DNA of 64,000 nt from Pseudophaeomoniella oleicola (GCA_003868215.1 QWDQ01000028.1:1-64000); one strand, 5' to 3'. Counted from the stretch's first letter, positions 1-13,259 are shown. Made by a program: numbers and translations. Notes: generated from the letters alone by a model not told the origin.

Positions 1-3000
1 TTTATCTATGTTTAGCTATACACACTATCCTTTTTCACTTATTGTTCCTGTTTTTTAGCGCAAAATTGAGGTGGGAAGGGGAGGGGGGGACTTTTGTTCT
101 TTTATATATGTATATATATATACTCTCTATTACATGCATGCATGCATGCATCGGTCGTTGAGTTACCTACCTACCTACCTACCTACCTACCTACCTCCCT
201 CCCAGACCAACATAATCTTGTAGATTGCAAAAGACCGTCATGTACTTGAAGGAAAGAGAAGGAAAGGAAAGGACAGGAGAAGAGAAGGGCATTAGGGAAA
301 CGATGATGATGATAATCATGCTGCTGTTGTTGTTGTTTTAGGTAGAATTTTTGGTATGTGTATACCAATATACAGTACCGGATAGGAAGCTGTAGTAGTA
401 GTGGTAGGTTGAGCGAGGATGAGAGAGGCTTGCATTTGCAGCATGAGATGATGACATGTTATGCATTGGGACGTGGGGGTTACTTTCTAGGAACTGGGGT
501 TGAGCGTTGAGCGTTGTAGCTAAGGTATGTGATACCTAGGTAGATGCGACGCCGTTGTTGAATGATGGAAGTAGAAGAACGAAGGGGCTGTTCGGATGAT
601 AAGGTACTTGGGAAGACCTAATTAATACCTTGTGTTCTTTGTGTAGGTATGTAGATTTTGTTCACAACGTCATCGTCGTTGTCTCTATTGGGGCTGTACA
701 GGAGGGGGGAGGTTTACGTGTTGAATTCCTCTATGGTTGTTTTGATGATGATATACAGATAGGAACGTTCGGTATCTGTATAAAGATAAATAGGATTAGT
801 ATGGAGTTGATCAGTAATCAAGGTAAGGGAGCGAGGGAGGTACTACGGTATGTAGCAGATGCAAGCACCGGGGCGATGTCGGGCTACGTCTGGAGAAGTA
901 CCGGTTGATCAGTGGGACACAGAGTCCATCCCTCTCCATCCCTCGCTGTGTAGTAGTAGTAGCAAGTAAAGCTATCATGATACTTCTATTGCAGGACCGA
1001 GGAGAGAGTGCGCTGATCAATTGTACTACGTAGTAGTATGGAATGCGTTGTACATGTTCAGTCTACTACCTTGGTAATATGCCTCAACGGTACTATGGTA
1101 TATCTCCAGTCTACCAGCATATGCCGAGTGCTGCCGACTGGTGATGAGGAATATGCTGGTTGTGAGATGAAGAGTTTCGAATGTCTTCCATCAGCGCGAC
1201 CTACCCTTCTTGGCTTGTTGGCTACTGGCGAGCTGGTCTCGTGGTACTCCCATTCGTATGCTCCACTTAAGAGCGCTAGAAAGGGTAGTGAAAATGATGC
1301 GATATCTTGTGATAAAAGTTGTTGAGACATTATTCATCTCTTGATCAGCCATGTCCGACACTGCTTGGGTTAGGTGCACCGTTGAATGCCAGTGGTTGCG
1401 TATCCGTATCAACGTACGCGTCTGATCTTCCGCCGGACTGTCCTACGCGGAGTGTACTGCACAAGCATAAGCTGGGGATATCCGGAATTAACGTACTCGA
1501 GCGTAGTACTACGTAGTAAGAATAAATTCAGGGACTTGAATGATCGCAGATCTGTCGCACCCTGCCTCGACATATTGGGAATATGGTGATATTCCTTGCC
1601 ACCAAATGAGGTGATCAGAACCCCTGAAACAATGGGAGTCGCCGGGGCCATGTGAGCCCGAGAGCCTCGAGGGTCTTTATTTGATTGACAGATATTGATT
1701 GATTTGCTTCCACGAGGATCACGGACAAGTGTGTTTTGGACAGAGAGAGGAGCATCAACATCTCAAAGCTTATCGGTTGTTGACTCGCCTTGCAATAGGG
1801 GCAAGCTAATGAAGCGAAGTGTCAGTCCAGTCGAGCAGTGTCCAGTGTCACTATTGTTCTGTAGCCCCCTATTGTTTACTTACTTTCCGTCATCGTTCTG
1901 TCCTTTCCATGGTTACCTGTTATTTTTGTTATTTTCGGTGGACTCTGACCAATGGTAGTTCTAACTCAGAGTGTTATAGCTGTGAAACGGTGGTCGTTGA
2001 TGACGACCTTTTCTTTTTATCAACAATGAAATGCCAATCCCTCATAACTGACCGTAATGCACAATACACGCCGGACCCCTGCTAGTAACAATACAGTACT
2101 GTGACAGGATTCGCAGCTACCTTAGGTATTTAACTCCCGTCCAGAAACAGATAATAGGAAATATCCATGATAAAGAGGAAAAAAGGAGATTGACCATCTA
2201 ACCGTTGCCGGCCCTGGTCGAATTTATTGATTGATTCGTCCACTTTCAATTTCCGTAGCGGGAAGCAGCTCAGGAAGCGGGTGAGGCTAGAATACATCTT
2301 GCATATCTGACCTTTAACCGACATGCAGGCAGGCGATAAAACAGTTGAGCGCGGATTCCTAAGAGGAAAACCACACGTCTTGAACAATGCCCTTGTACGA
2401 TGCAGGTTCTGAGGAATGTCGAAGGTACAGTACATAATGTATGTATGTAGGTAAGGAATGGAGAAGGCATTTTTATCAGAGCATTCGAATGGCTGAAGCG
2501 CACATATCGTTTGGCAGGTGTTCTTGGGACTCCTTTCTAGTAATTACAGTCTAACGGCGAGCCTCGACAGGCCGATGGGCAATCCCAACATCCTGGTAGA
2601 TAAGAAATCTGCTAATCTTCATTTCACTAGTTAGTAGTAGCTCCATCCGAGGTACATATTCATATTCCGATAGAAGGAAGATGGTGGTAGGATATCATTA
2701 GGATACAAAGTCGGGAGCTCTTCAGAAGGAATATCTTCAAGAGATAAGAGGTTGGCAATACGGATTAAGAAGACTTGATGTATAGGGACGGTAGTTACCT
2801 ACGTTGTACAAGCACAAGATCAGAGATGACAGCTCGACAGGAAGCATGTCATTCTGGCTGAAAAAGGATGCATCACTTTCCCATGTCTGGAGCCAGACTT
2901 CGTCCATCTTTGCCAGCCATTGCCCTACCGTAGTAAGTAATGCAGAGGCACACATGGCCCATTCCCGCAAAACGCTCAGAATACTTGATTGCCTGCGCGT

Positions 3001-3752
3001 GCAGTTGCAATGCCGTGCTTCTGAACAAACAACTGACCATGCTTCTCTCCCCAATCTATACTTAGAATGTATTAACAGTACTGTAGTTCAATACTCTGAC
3101 AGTGTAATATACCGGTATCAATAGTAACGTGGTGTACTGCTAAGCTTTTCCTCCCTACAAATCGGTTGACACCTTGGCCACGGCTCAGACATGCTCTCAA
3201 GACCCACCTCTCGCTCCTTTCCTATTAGTTGTAGCTATCAACTACCGTACCGTCTCCATACGGTAACTTCAATTAAACTTCGCCGTTCGATAGTAAAAGT
3301 AGGGAAAAGACCCCCCAATTGGCATGGTTTAAAGTGGATTTTCCTACTACGTTAACCTATATTCTCCCCTCTCTTTCTCTGCATCGACCAGTACTGTCAC
3401 TTACACTTCGTCTCGGTAACCATAATACAACTGTAAAACTTAAACCCCCCAGACACATCCCCAAATCGATGCGTTCATGTTAAACCATTCCTCTTCTTTA
3501 TCCGTTTCACAACTTGCATTGAACACTGCTCATCTTCCCGTTCTCTTGCCTCGTACTGGATCTCGCTATAGTGCTGTGACCTGGGTCACTTTTGTTGGGC
3601 TTGGCCACCAGAAAGACAAACAGCTCATGGAGTAAGAGGTATCCACGTCACTCGTTTCATCTGCGCCTCTGTACACTCGTTCGCCCTCCTGTCTCCTCCT
3701 GTCTCCTCCTCAAATACCCTCTCGACACTCATTCCAGTTTGTGCATCGGGTC
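1..3752. other. gene-poor intergenic region
   Basis: No open frame here exceeds about 110 codons, and none shows a recognisable domain or a convincing intron-linked structure. The stretch holds simple repeats near its left end (TA-rich at about 106-123, CATG at 134-152, ACCT at 169-197) and copies of the palindromic CTACGTAG-type motif near 1024-1037 and 1505-1517. The last 600 bp are pyrimidine-rich, which fits a promoter and 5' leader for the gene at 3753. A non-coding transcript cannot be excluded. Confidence 0.6.
106..197. repeat. cluster of simple repeats (TA, CATG, ACCT)
   Basis: Three microsatellites lie side by side: a TA-rich run, about four CATG units, and seven to eight ACCT units ending in CCCTCCC. 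This is ordinary replication-slippage sequence. Confidence 0.85.
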
Positions 3753-5955
3753 ATGACCAGGCGTCTGACTGTTGGTAGTCGCTCGGAAATGGGCCTACCA
3801 TATGTTCCCGAACCAGAAACGCCGGTAAACAACAACTCGTGGCCTTCACCCTATCAGAAAGAGTACTGGAAAGTGCCTTCGAGATGGCAGACATCTCCTC
3901 CACGCTTCCGGCAGGTGTTGAAGATTATCGGTCTGGTCTTGTTGACGAGTTTCATTTTGAAGTTCTACTACGATAAAGACCTACCCTCAATTAAGGAGAA
4001 AGATGATAAACCGAAAGAGAGAGATCCTGCGAAGCCAGACGGCAACTGGCCCTGGAAAGACTTCCCTATGTGAGTACCTGCAAGGCAGGAAAGCCGAAGA
4101 GCCGGCGCTGACAAGGGTCCCTTCATAGACACATGCGACTTACCAGAGGGACGCAAGACTTATTACAGTCATGTCCACCGGAACAGCTGGACTGCAAACA
4201 AGAAGTGCCAGAGATGGTCCGGTACACTGGGTTGAAGAATTTCAAGGATAAGGTTGAAGATATTGTACCATGTATTGGCCCACGGGGTCTGCCCATGAAC
4301 GAGAGCGACGATGACGCGATTTGGGCTTATAATGTTCTTCCCAAAGGTCAGTCTATCTCTGCAGGCGTATATCGAGACATTAACCGGCCTTAGATTCTGT
4401 CGATCCTCTTCTTGGATCTTACGAAGCATCAGGCCTCGATGGCTCTATCGTGTTCGATCGCACTGGCCGATTCTCTGCATATGGATTGGATCAATTTGAT
4501 TCTTGGTCGATGGAAGACGAGACGAGCACCGATTTCAATTGGGATGAAGTTGCTTGGGGCGATTTGCAGGATGCTTGTGTCGAAGCCAATGCACCGAGAT
4601 TCAAGGTTCTGGAGGAGCGACCCCCCAACTCGATTCAGTACTCGAACATTAAGCACAAGCACACAAGTACTAAACCCAAGACTGGGTCCGTGACAAAAGC
4701 GTCCGCCGATAACGCCTCGAAAGTGAAACGAACGGCAATATTGATCCGGGTTTGGACTGGCGTCGACTGGACTGCAGATGCCGTGATGAACATCAGAGCT
4801 CTCATCACCGAGGCTTCTCTTGCCAGCGGAGGCAAATACCAGGTCTATATCCTCCTCCACGTCAAGGATGAGGCCGTTGCTCTTTTCACTGGTGAGGATC
4901 AGCCAGAGAAGACCATTGAGGAGAACGTTCCTCCAGAATTCCGCTCGATCACTGAAGTTTGGAATCACGCTCAGATTCGAAGTCTGTACTCTAACATTGC
5001 GGAACACGCATTCGTTGGTCGCTCTCCATGGATGATCGTCCAATGGTTCGCCCGGAACCATCCAGAATTCGACTTTTTCTATCAGTGGGAATACGATGTT
5101 CGCTACACCGGACATTACCTTGACTTCTTCGAAGCTGTATCTCAATTTGGGAAGGAACAACCGCGCAAAGGCATCTGGGAACGAGCTGGACGACACTACA
5201 TTCCGTCCTTGCATGGATCTTTCGAGAAAGGATACCGTGAATACGTGCGTAATACCGACCCCCACCGCATCTGGGGTCCTGTAACCGTTGAAGGTGTGAG
5301 ACCTCGTGGCCCGAAACCTCCAACTAGCGAAACCAAAGACAACTACGAATGGGGAGTCGGTGAAGATGCCGACTGGGTCGGTTTCCTGCCCAGTTTCAAC
5401 GTGACCGGCACTCACTGGTTCTTCAAGGACAACATCTGGGGTTATGCTCAGCAGCTTTCTACTCCACGTCGTGCAACGTTGGTTGCTCAAGGACGGGTTA
5501 GTCGTCGGGTGTTGGACATCATGAATTACGAGAACGCGGAGAATGGTCATCACATGGATGCAGAGATGTTCCCTCAGTCGATGGCTCTCCACCATGGGCT
5601 CAAATCGACCACCTTCCCCCATCCTATTTTCGCAGACCGCCATTGGCCTGCACAAGCGGCGAACAAAATCTTCAACCCTGGACCATTCGAACAAGCTGGT
5701 GGTGTTGAAGCATCTGTTTTCAGCAAGTGGAATGAGTGGGTCTGGACAAACACGACATGGTACTACAATGCAGGGCAAGCAAAGCCACTCTTCCAGCACC
5801 TATTAGGAACGTCCGCGCTGGATATTGGCGGTTCTGAATGGGAGTCTGAACATGGCAAAGCCGTCGTGCGTCCTATGCTGCTACATCCGGTCAAGGGCGC
5901 TAAAGCAATGAAGTGGACATATAAGGGTTGGGTTGCCACCAAAGGAGGTAAATAG
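3753..5955 (+). CDS. DUF3405 family type II membrane protein, glycosyltransferase-like
   Basis: Three exons (3753-4069, 4129-4346, 4394-5955) join in frame across GT-AG introns to give 698 aa. A short cytoplasmic N-terminus is followed by one hydrophobic segment at about residues 55-73 (RQVLKIIGLVLLTSFIL), which looks like a signal anchor. The rest is a long lumenal domain. I recognise it as DUF3405, a fungal family thought to resemble Golgi glycosyltransferases, from its aromatic-rich blocks (WEYDVRYTGHYLDFFEA, HGLKSTTFPHPIFADRHWP). The WEYDVR acidic cluster could be the metal or sugar-nucleotide site, which is inference. The first ATG is at 3753; the frame is open a few codons further upstream but has no earlier ATG. 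The substrate is unknown. Confidence 0.85.
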
Positions 5956-6678
5956 ACGTTTTTTTTTTCATCTGTCGGGGAAATTTAGCGGGATACAGCA
6001 TGGCATTTCAGAGGAGTCACGGTGTCCACTCAACAGGCAACGGGCAATGACTCCCATGGGAGGACGCATATTTTCTTTTCCATTCCGCTTTGACTTATAG
6101 ATCAGCCATCACGACCACTGGCTTCGGGCACAGTTTTCTTTGTACATTTCGGCCCCTGTACATTGTATGTGGTCTACTTTCCTTGGACTCTAGACGCACG
6201 GATATCATATGAGTGCTTGGATTGCTCTTCAGCGGATCGCAAAACCGCAAGCTTACTGTGCTGTGCATACGCCCACAGACGGACAGACAGACATACACAC
6301 TGGCTACTGCTTCTTGTACGGGCCGCAATTAGTTGATAATCGATGCAAAACTTCTATAGATCTGCTGTGGCCATACATTTAGATTGTGATCAAATGTTGG
6401 ATGGTATTCTGACGGTGACACGGTGATTTAATTAACTCGATCGCTGTTTGCAAGATCCGTGGTCCGAGAGCTGAGCCCCTCCAGAAGAAGAATTATGCTG
6501 TAGGATGTGCACGCTTACCAAGGTGGATCGAACCCAGACCATACCTACCTAAGGTCTGATATCGCCATACCTGACCTCACAAGACCGTTGACTTTTATTT
6601 TCTACAACATCTTCCGGGACCCATCGCCTCTTGGAAAGTGATTGGCATCCATGCAGCTGGAAGGGTTCCAATGTCACC
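5956..6678. other. intergenic region
   Basis: This is the 3' flank of the DUF3405 gene and the promoter and leader of the gene at 6679. No feature was recognised. A tRNA B-box-like string near 6526-6538 on the minus strand lacks a pairing T stem. Confidence 0.5.
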
Positions 6679-8441
6679 ATGTCTGGATCAAATCCTTTCC
6701 GCCGTAGCCAGAATGTAGGGGAAGCCCGCAGTGCTGCGGACCCTAGCTCCGACACCCATCACAGCAAGAGGACCACCGCCGGTCGTAGACTTCCGTCTCT
6801 CAACATTGAAGGTGAGGACACTCGAAGATGATCTTACCTCTCTAGCTGACAACTAGCGCAGCGCCGCCCATCACTCAACGTCCGTCCAGCAAGAAAACGG
6901 TTCGTATCGCATCTCCGCCTGCTGCGACTCCCATCTCACCTCAGAGCTTCCCCTCGGAGCCGTCGTCTCCCTTATTCACCCGTGGACCCGAACAAACCGA
7001 TGCCAGCAACCTCCCGGAGGGTGCTGTCCTCAGGGGAATCGCTTTACCCGACAACGATCCTTTCGCAGCCGAGGCTTCCGAGGGCGATGACCTTACACTG
7101 GGAGAAACATCACAGAATACACGTAGGAATTCGACCATTACCGATAACGGACAAAGGCGTCAGCAAGAAGACAAGTCCGATGCTGTACGGCGGACGCTCG
7201 CGAGGTTTTCTGCTCAACCTCCGCGACAAGCAGCGGCTACGACAGCAGAGGGACTAAGTGGTTCGGGAACGATTTCGGCCAAATCCAAGCAACTCCTCGA
7301 CGTTGATGCTTTCACGAGATTACTCTTGACCGGGCACTCTACTAATGCTGCTCCACAAGATACCATTAACGCAGCTTCCACTGTTGCGCCTCTTGGCCAG
7401 GTCAGCGAGAGCAGTAGCAACAACAGCAACACCGACACCGCGTCTTTATCACGACAGTCAATATTTGAGCCCTTGCCCCCTGTTTCAAGCGACACACCCC
7501 GAACATCTCACGAAAACACCCCAGAAGATGCAGACGACGAGTTACGGCATCTGGTCAGACAGGATGAGAAGAAGAAGCCACCGCCACCGAAGACACGACA
7601 TGGCAAGCTTATCAAGAGCAATCCAGCGGTAGCATCGCCTACTTCAGAAGTTCGAAGCGAACCTCGTAACGTTGGCGATGACATGACTTCTGCGTTCCGT
7701 GTATCTTCCAATCTCAACAAACCATTGCCAATCGCGCCCACTGACAACTTTTCCGAAGGTACGAGTAGCAATGACGGATCTCCCAGTGTGGCAAGTAGGA
7801 CAACAAAGAAGCCGCCGACGCCTCCCACAACACGGCGGCAAAGTCATAAGGACCATAGAAGATCAGACCAAGCAAGCGAGAAGCTTCCATTAGCATCGCC
7901 TACCGAAAGTGAGGTAGCGGTGCCTCCGTTAGCGAGTCCATCGGCTGTCAAAGCTCCACCAGCGCCTCCAGCCAGGCGGCAGAAGCGTAGTGACTCTGTC
8001 GCATCGTCTGCAAACCAAGTAGCATTGTCTGAGACAAGCGTCCCACCGACGCCCGATAGCGAGTCCTTCCCGGAGGATGCGCCAGGTGCAGAGGTCCAAA
8101 AGTCGTCGCCCGCTCCGTTGGCCAGGACAATGTCGATTTCTTCTACAATATCAGCAAAAAGACAGAGTCGGCTACCAGGCAGCACAGGTGGTATGGCTGC
8201 TCCTCCTCCACCTCCACCACGGCGTGGCCGCGGATCCAGTCGTGGCAGCATAGACTCGCAGAGGCCATCCATACAATACTTAGGGGATACGGGAAGCCTC
8301 AATTACGACAGCCGCCGAGGCAGTGGTGACAGTAGCCGCAACGTCTCCGGATCATCCCATGCGAATGACATACTCGCAGACCTTGCGGCCCTCCAAAGGG
8401 AAGTGGATCAATTACGCTCGAAGCAACGCAGCGAATCATGA
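6679..8441 (+). CDS. conserved disordered fungal protein of unknown function
   Basis: Two exons (6679-6811, 6862-8441) give 570 aa. The start MSGSNPFRR is typical of a conserved family in Eurotiomycetes. An in-frame ATG 48 bp upstream (6631) is possible but less likely. The protein is mostly Ser/Thr/Pro/Ala-rich and looks disordered, with repeated proline-rich patches (PPTPPTTRRQ, APPAPPARRQ, APPPPPPRRGRG) that could bind SH3 or WW domains. Two short ordered blocks stand out: LLDVDAFTRLLLTG in the first half, and a C-terminal amphipathic helix, ILADLAALQREVDQLRSKQ, that resembles a short coiled coil. A scaffold role is possible but no function can be named. Confidence 0.75.
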
Positions 8442-9530
8442 CCTGAGTACCAGGCGTAGGGAACAGTGGCTCTACTAGACTTGAGTATAGCGTTTTGTAT
8501 GGTATGTGATCTAAGGTATGAGAGAATGAATATATGCACGACACAAGACAATGCGTGCTATTGTGAATCAAACTACCACTATTCTCATAGTCTCATAGGC
8601 CCGACATAACGTGGCCGGTAGGTAAGTATATTGAAATGGCTCAACAAGACTGTTGTGTTTACAACGGATACCGTAGTAATTAAGGTAGTACCTGAGAGAA
8701 AGATCGCGATTCAGTGTCTAATCCCGCGCGGGCGGGACCAAGGGGCGGCAAAGGGCAAAGGCGAGGAAGGGCCAGGCAAAGAAAGGGTAAAGGGCCAAGG
8801 GGAGTCTTGCTACGTAGTAGGTACTTAAAGGACCCCACGATTGCCCCTAATTATTACCCACTGCACTTACTACGTAGTACTACGTAGTAGGACTTAGCGA
8901 TTAGTACTAATTACTACTACTACGTACTTACTACGGTAGAGGCATCGAGGCATCGAGGCATCGAGGCATCTCCCGACGTCAGCGGGGCTGTTTTGGGCCT
9001 ATCGCGCCATATTCTTCTGTGAAACGATTCGGAAGTTTGTCTACACGGACAACACGATGGCCCACGCAAAAGACCTAGGCTCTCCCATCTAATTACTAGG
9101 TAGACATTCTGTCTATCCTTTCATCGAATCAGAGATCGGTTTTCTTGAATCAGATCCAGCTCCTGTCGAAAACATCGTGCGCTGTTTCTCGCTCCATTGC
9201 TCACAACCCCCCTGTCATCAAGCGTGGCCAGATGCTCCCTGAGGATCAATCGTGAGGCTGACCAAGCTCAACTGTACTATCTAGTACCACGATCCATCAG
9301 ATCTACAACCATCAACAAACAACACTAACATCATTTGAGAACGCTGCGATAGCTTTAGGCAGCGCTGTCAACATTTCATACTTGTTAGCCGCTGTTTAAG
9401 TCGCCTTCTTCAGCAACATCCTCATCAGGTGAAACCACCTCTTCCGTGCTCTCAAGTGCGGAGTGAGAGCTCTCGCGATTCAGAGAATCACTATCACAAG
9501 TCCAAAACAGTCGTTCTTGAGGTAGTCACG
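8442..9530. other. intergenic region with palindromic and tandem repeats
   Basis: No gene seen. The stretch holds several CTACGTAGTA-type palindromes (about 8810-8820 and 8866-8890) and a perfect four-copy GAGGCATC tandem repeat. The right part is the promoter and leader of the gene at 9531. Confidence 0.6.
8939..8970. repeat. 8-bp tandem repeat (GAGGCATC)x4
   Basis: Four uninterrupted copies of GAGGCATC lie in non-coding DNA directly after a run of CTACGTAG palindromes. Lack of divergence suggests recent slippage. Confidence 0.9.
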
Positions 9531-10513
9531 ATGACGACGCCGACTCTTCTCAATCTTCCCCCTCCGCCTTCCGACCCTGTGACCCCATCAGATATACCGT
9601 AAGCTTCCTGGCGCAAACGCGGGAAACCTGCTAATACGTTCTCAGAGGCACCCCTAACTCTGGGACCACCTCTCTCTCTGCACTCTCGACCGTAGCGATC
9701 AAGGATGGACATCAAGGGCATTCTGTTCCCCACGGCCATCATCACCATGCTTCCACTGGATCCAGTGTATCCGCCACCACACTTGATGCAGAGAGAGCTG
9801 ATCGCATTTCGCGACTCGCTGGGTTAGAGCGCATCGCGACTCTTCGAGGCAGTCCCTCTGGCGGTCAAAATCAATCCCCTTCAATCACGTTCAATCAACC
9901 ACCGGGTTACTTTGACGGTCCAAACCAGCAGCTCAAAGAACGCAGCACAGTGGGTAGTGCAAGCGCAACGGGAAGTCTTGGAGGTCGAACAACATGGACA
10001 GACAGTAGTGACTTTTACGACCCGGACAAGATGAGTGAAGATCCCGACGATATCTCAAGCACGGGAGGTTTCAGCGACGAGGGCAATGCTAGCCTCGTAG
10101 GCTTCGGTGAGGGCGCAAACAGCACGATCAGTGGTCCTATCTCTACAGCTGCACTTCGTGCACAAGCCGCGCGTCAGAATTCATTGGGTTCTGTTTCCCG
10201 AGCAAACGCCGTGCCTGCGCACATGCAGGGAGGCACCCCCACCAGCGGCATTGCGTCTACGCCCACTCCACCCGGGAGCTCCGACCCGAGGTTCATGGAT
10301 GGAGTCTCATATGATCAGAACGTGCTCGACACTACGACCCAAGGACCGATCCCAACTGAGAGCCCACACCACCGAAATACCAGCGGGGCTGGAACCGACT
10401 TGGCGGAGCGTATCATGAGAGACCGCATTGGGGTTGACGAAGGAGGTCGAGGTCTGGATAAGTCAGAGGGACGAACAACAACGCTAGGCAAATTCCCATT
10501 CGAACAGAAGTGA
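9531..10513 (+). CDS. conserved disordered fungal protein of unknown function
   Basis: Exon 1 (9531-9598) encodes a proline-rich start (MTTPTLLNLPPPPSDP). Exon 2 (9646-10513) continues in frame for a total of 311 aa. The protein is Ser/Gly/Thr-rich with a short His-rich stretch (HGHHHH). Ordered-looking conserved islands are ERADRISRLAGLERIATLRG near the middle and the acidic-to-glycine block GGFSDEGNASLVGFGEGANS. No catalytic motif, membrane segment or signal peptide is visible. It is the last gene before the secondary-metabolite cluster, so it probably marks the left border. Confidence 0.72.
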
Positions 10514-11602
10514 TAGTACTTGTGCTTTAGTCGCATTATCTAGTCGCAGCCGAGACAGCACTATGGTTTCAAGATGAGGGTGCAGGAGGTGTAGGCGACA
10601 TTGGCGTTCGGGAGAGTGCATTGGGGATATCCCGTGGAACATTGAGTGGTATTGGTCTTGTCAAAACGTATGTTTGCTGTTGTGATATATGACTCTCATA
10701 GCATCCGACACTGTTTACTGTGGTGATGTATACCTAGTCCTTTCACAGATTACGAGATGATGCAGATACTTGACGGAGTATAAACTATTGAGAATCATCG
10801 GTAACCAAGATGCCTTCCACCCCGTCTGGGCACGCCGGATGCTTGTAGTTATTCAGAGCAAAGGAAGGGGGGTTAGTGTGACGAGAACCATCCGATCTGA
10901 CTCAGCAGATACAGTAAGTACCTTAGGTACCTAGACTGACAATCGACTTGATTTTTTATATATACAATCTACTTCTAAATGTAATTGTTGAAAGTGTGAG
11001 GTGTTTGTATAGGTAATTAACTATTACTAACTACCCTAAATCCAAACCCTGATGATATCTACAGGAGGCAATTTCGCTGATAATAATTAACTCCTCCTTG
11101 CTACCAGCGAGCCAAACCAGTTAGGAAGGATATTGTAATTTGTACGTTAATATTCACCGACTCACTCGAAACGTCCTTTTCTGAGGATTGCTGACGCACA
11201 GTCCAGAATCCATCTATGCAGTGGATTATGAGACTCAGATGTTTTGTAGGCCTTTATGCTTCCGACTCGTCGTCCATGCTACCAAAAGACACCGAGGACC
11301 GAAAGGCTCCGAAAGGTTCCTCGTGGTGATGCCAGACCAGCATGGTCCATCCGACTTACTGGCACTACGGGTAAAAGTGTCTCTTGGATTGGATTGTCAG
11401 CGAGAATGAGGATCGTTGGCTGGTGGTTGCTCAGTGTATTCATAACATGGGAATTCTTGGATATATAAAGAATGGTAGGTCACAATGAGGGAGGCAAATT
11501 GCTACGTTATACATTTACAAACCCCCTTGTGAGCCACCATCACCTGCAGCAACACCAGACACGAAAAGAAAAGGGAAAAGAAAGTCGACATCAACGATAC
11601 TC
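10514..11602. promoter_or_regulatory. left cluster border and FUB6 promoter, TATA box at 11462-11470
   Basis: No gene seen. It contains a CCTTAGGTACCTAG-type palindromic patch near 10920 and a clear TATATAAAG box at 11462-11470, about 140 bp upstream of the FUB6 start. The segment marks the change from conserved genes to the biosynthetic cluster. Confidence 0.55.
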
Positions 11603-12765
11603 ATGCCATCATCCGACATGTCGAAATTCAGCCCCAATACGAGATGGGTGTTCAAGAAACCGCCCACAGGACTACCCGTACCCGGTATCAACACCGCCAT
11701 CGAGGAACGGTTTGTCAAGCTCATTCCTCCGCCCGGTGGTCTGGTGGTGAAGCTCCTCACGGCAGGACTTGACCCGCACCAGAGAGATCGGATGCGAGAA
11801 CCGAGCGCGCTCGACTACGTCCCGTGCTATGAATGCGACGAACCCATCAGTAATTTCTCCGTCGGCCGCGTGATCTGCTCCGACAACGAGGGGTTTGAGG
11901 AGGGCTGTTTGATTGCCGGGGGTATGCCCATTGCTGAGTATGGTCTGATCCCCAAACAGGTCATTGATATGCGAGCCGGCGCGTCACCGCTTGTGTGGAA
12001 AGTGAACAACGACTATCACCTCGATCTCAAGCACTATGTGGGAACCCTGGGTCTGGCGGGTATGACGGCGTGGAACTCGTTCTATGGCCTCGTGAAGCCG
12101 GTCGCCGGCGAGACCATCTGGGTCAACGCTGCGTCGAGCTCGGTGGGCGAATTGGTCGTTCAGCTCGCCAAGATTGAAGGAATGCGGGTGATTGCCAGTG
12201 TGAGCTCTGATGAGAAGCTCGACTATGTGGTGAATGAGCTGGGCGCCGACGTCGGTTTCAACTATCGAAAGGAAGCGATCCGGGACGCGCTGAGACGGCT
12301 GGCACCCGACGGATTGGATGTGGTTTACGAAAATATTGGCGGAGATCACTTCCAAGCGGCCATTGAGAATATGAAATGGTTCGGACGCATTATCAGCTGC
12401 GGCATGGTCCGTGTTCCTCCCCTTTCCTTTTTTTCATCTCCGGTATGCAGGACCATTCAATTCGGCTAACAATTTACCAGATCTCACAGTACAACAAGCC
12501 GACCAACGAGCAATACGGCGTCACCAACCTCGTCGAAATTTTCCGTCGCCGCATCAAGATCCAGGGCTTCATCTGGTCGGACGAGAACATCTTCGTCGAC
12601 AATATCGAGAACTTCTGGAAGACGATGCCCAAATGGATCTCCGAGGGGAAGATCAAATCGCGATACACCGAGTTTGAAGGGATCGAGCGCGCCGATGAGG
12701 CCTTTTTGTCCATGTTCACGGGCGGGAGCTTTGGCAAGACGGTTCTTAAGATTAGTGATCAGTAG
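11603..12765 (+). CDS. FUB6: MDR-family NADP-dependent alkenal reductase, FUB6 homologue
   Basis: Two exons (11603-12406, 12481-12765) give 362 aa, the usual length for the zinc-independent medium-chain dehydrogenase/reductase family that includes leukotriene B4 12-hydroxydehydrogenase and alkenal reductases. The N-terminal GroES-like half (FVKLIPPPGGLVVKLL, LDPHQRDRM) is followed by a Rossmann half with AGMTAWNSFY and the nucleotide loop AASSSVG (residues 176-182), where AASGAVG is usual. The C-terminal signature GFIWSDE and a terminal GKTVLKI also fit. In the Fusarium pathway Fub6 is an NADPH-dependent dehydrogenase acting on the C6 enal. Its location at the edge of a FUB-type set and its family support the same role: reducing 2-hexenal to hexanal. 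A general quinone or enone reductase is the alternative. Confidence 0.85.
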
Positions 12766-13259
12766 TAGGGTAGTCAATGAAATGGAAATGAAGTCATTGA
12801 CCATCATAAGCCGCCGGCTACTGTCAAGTATGGGTTTGAAAAGCATCAACCTTTTGCGCGCATTTCAGGATAGAATTGTAAGGGTAACTCATACAATATA
12901 TCAAACAATCAGTATGTCATGTCACTTATACATGCCAAGCCTGCCTACTATGCATACCCTTCGGTGTCACGCTTCAGACAGGTTACAGTATCAAGCCGGA
13001 CTTCCCACTTGTATCTGTTCGGTCGTTTGCCAATTGCCAATTCCTTCTGGGGAGAAAAAGAAAGGCAACGATCGGTTCTATTGTGAAAGAAAAAAAAGGC
13101 AGTACTGAGCTCCTATTGTTCTATATGCTTAGGACATACATTTAGGTACATGGCGGTTTATTACTGGTTGGTTTCTTCACGTCATTCAACAACTGCTCCC
13201 AAAGAAGACTGGAAAGAAGAACAAACGATCATTGACTGACCGTCTTTTTTCTTCTACTA
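12766..13259. other. convergent intergenic region FUB6/FUB5
   Basis: This tail-to-tail spacer holds the 3' untranslated regions of both genes. No other feature was recognised. Confidence 0.5.

Noticed and set aside
4429-5799. 456-codon open frame on the minus strand
   Set aside because: It lies entirely opposite the third exon of the DUF3405 gene, shows no domain, and its composition is that of an antisense shadow.
6521-6600. tRNA-like B box (GGTTCGATCC on the minus strand)
   Set aside because: The flanking bases do not pair into a T stem and no acceptor or anticodon stem can be drawn.
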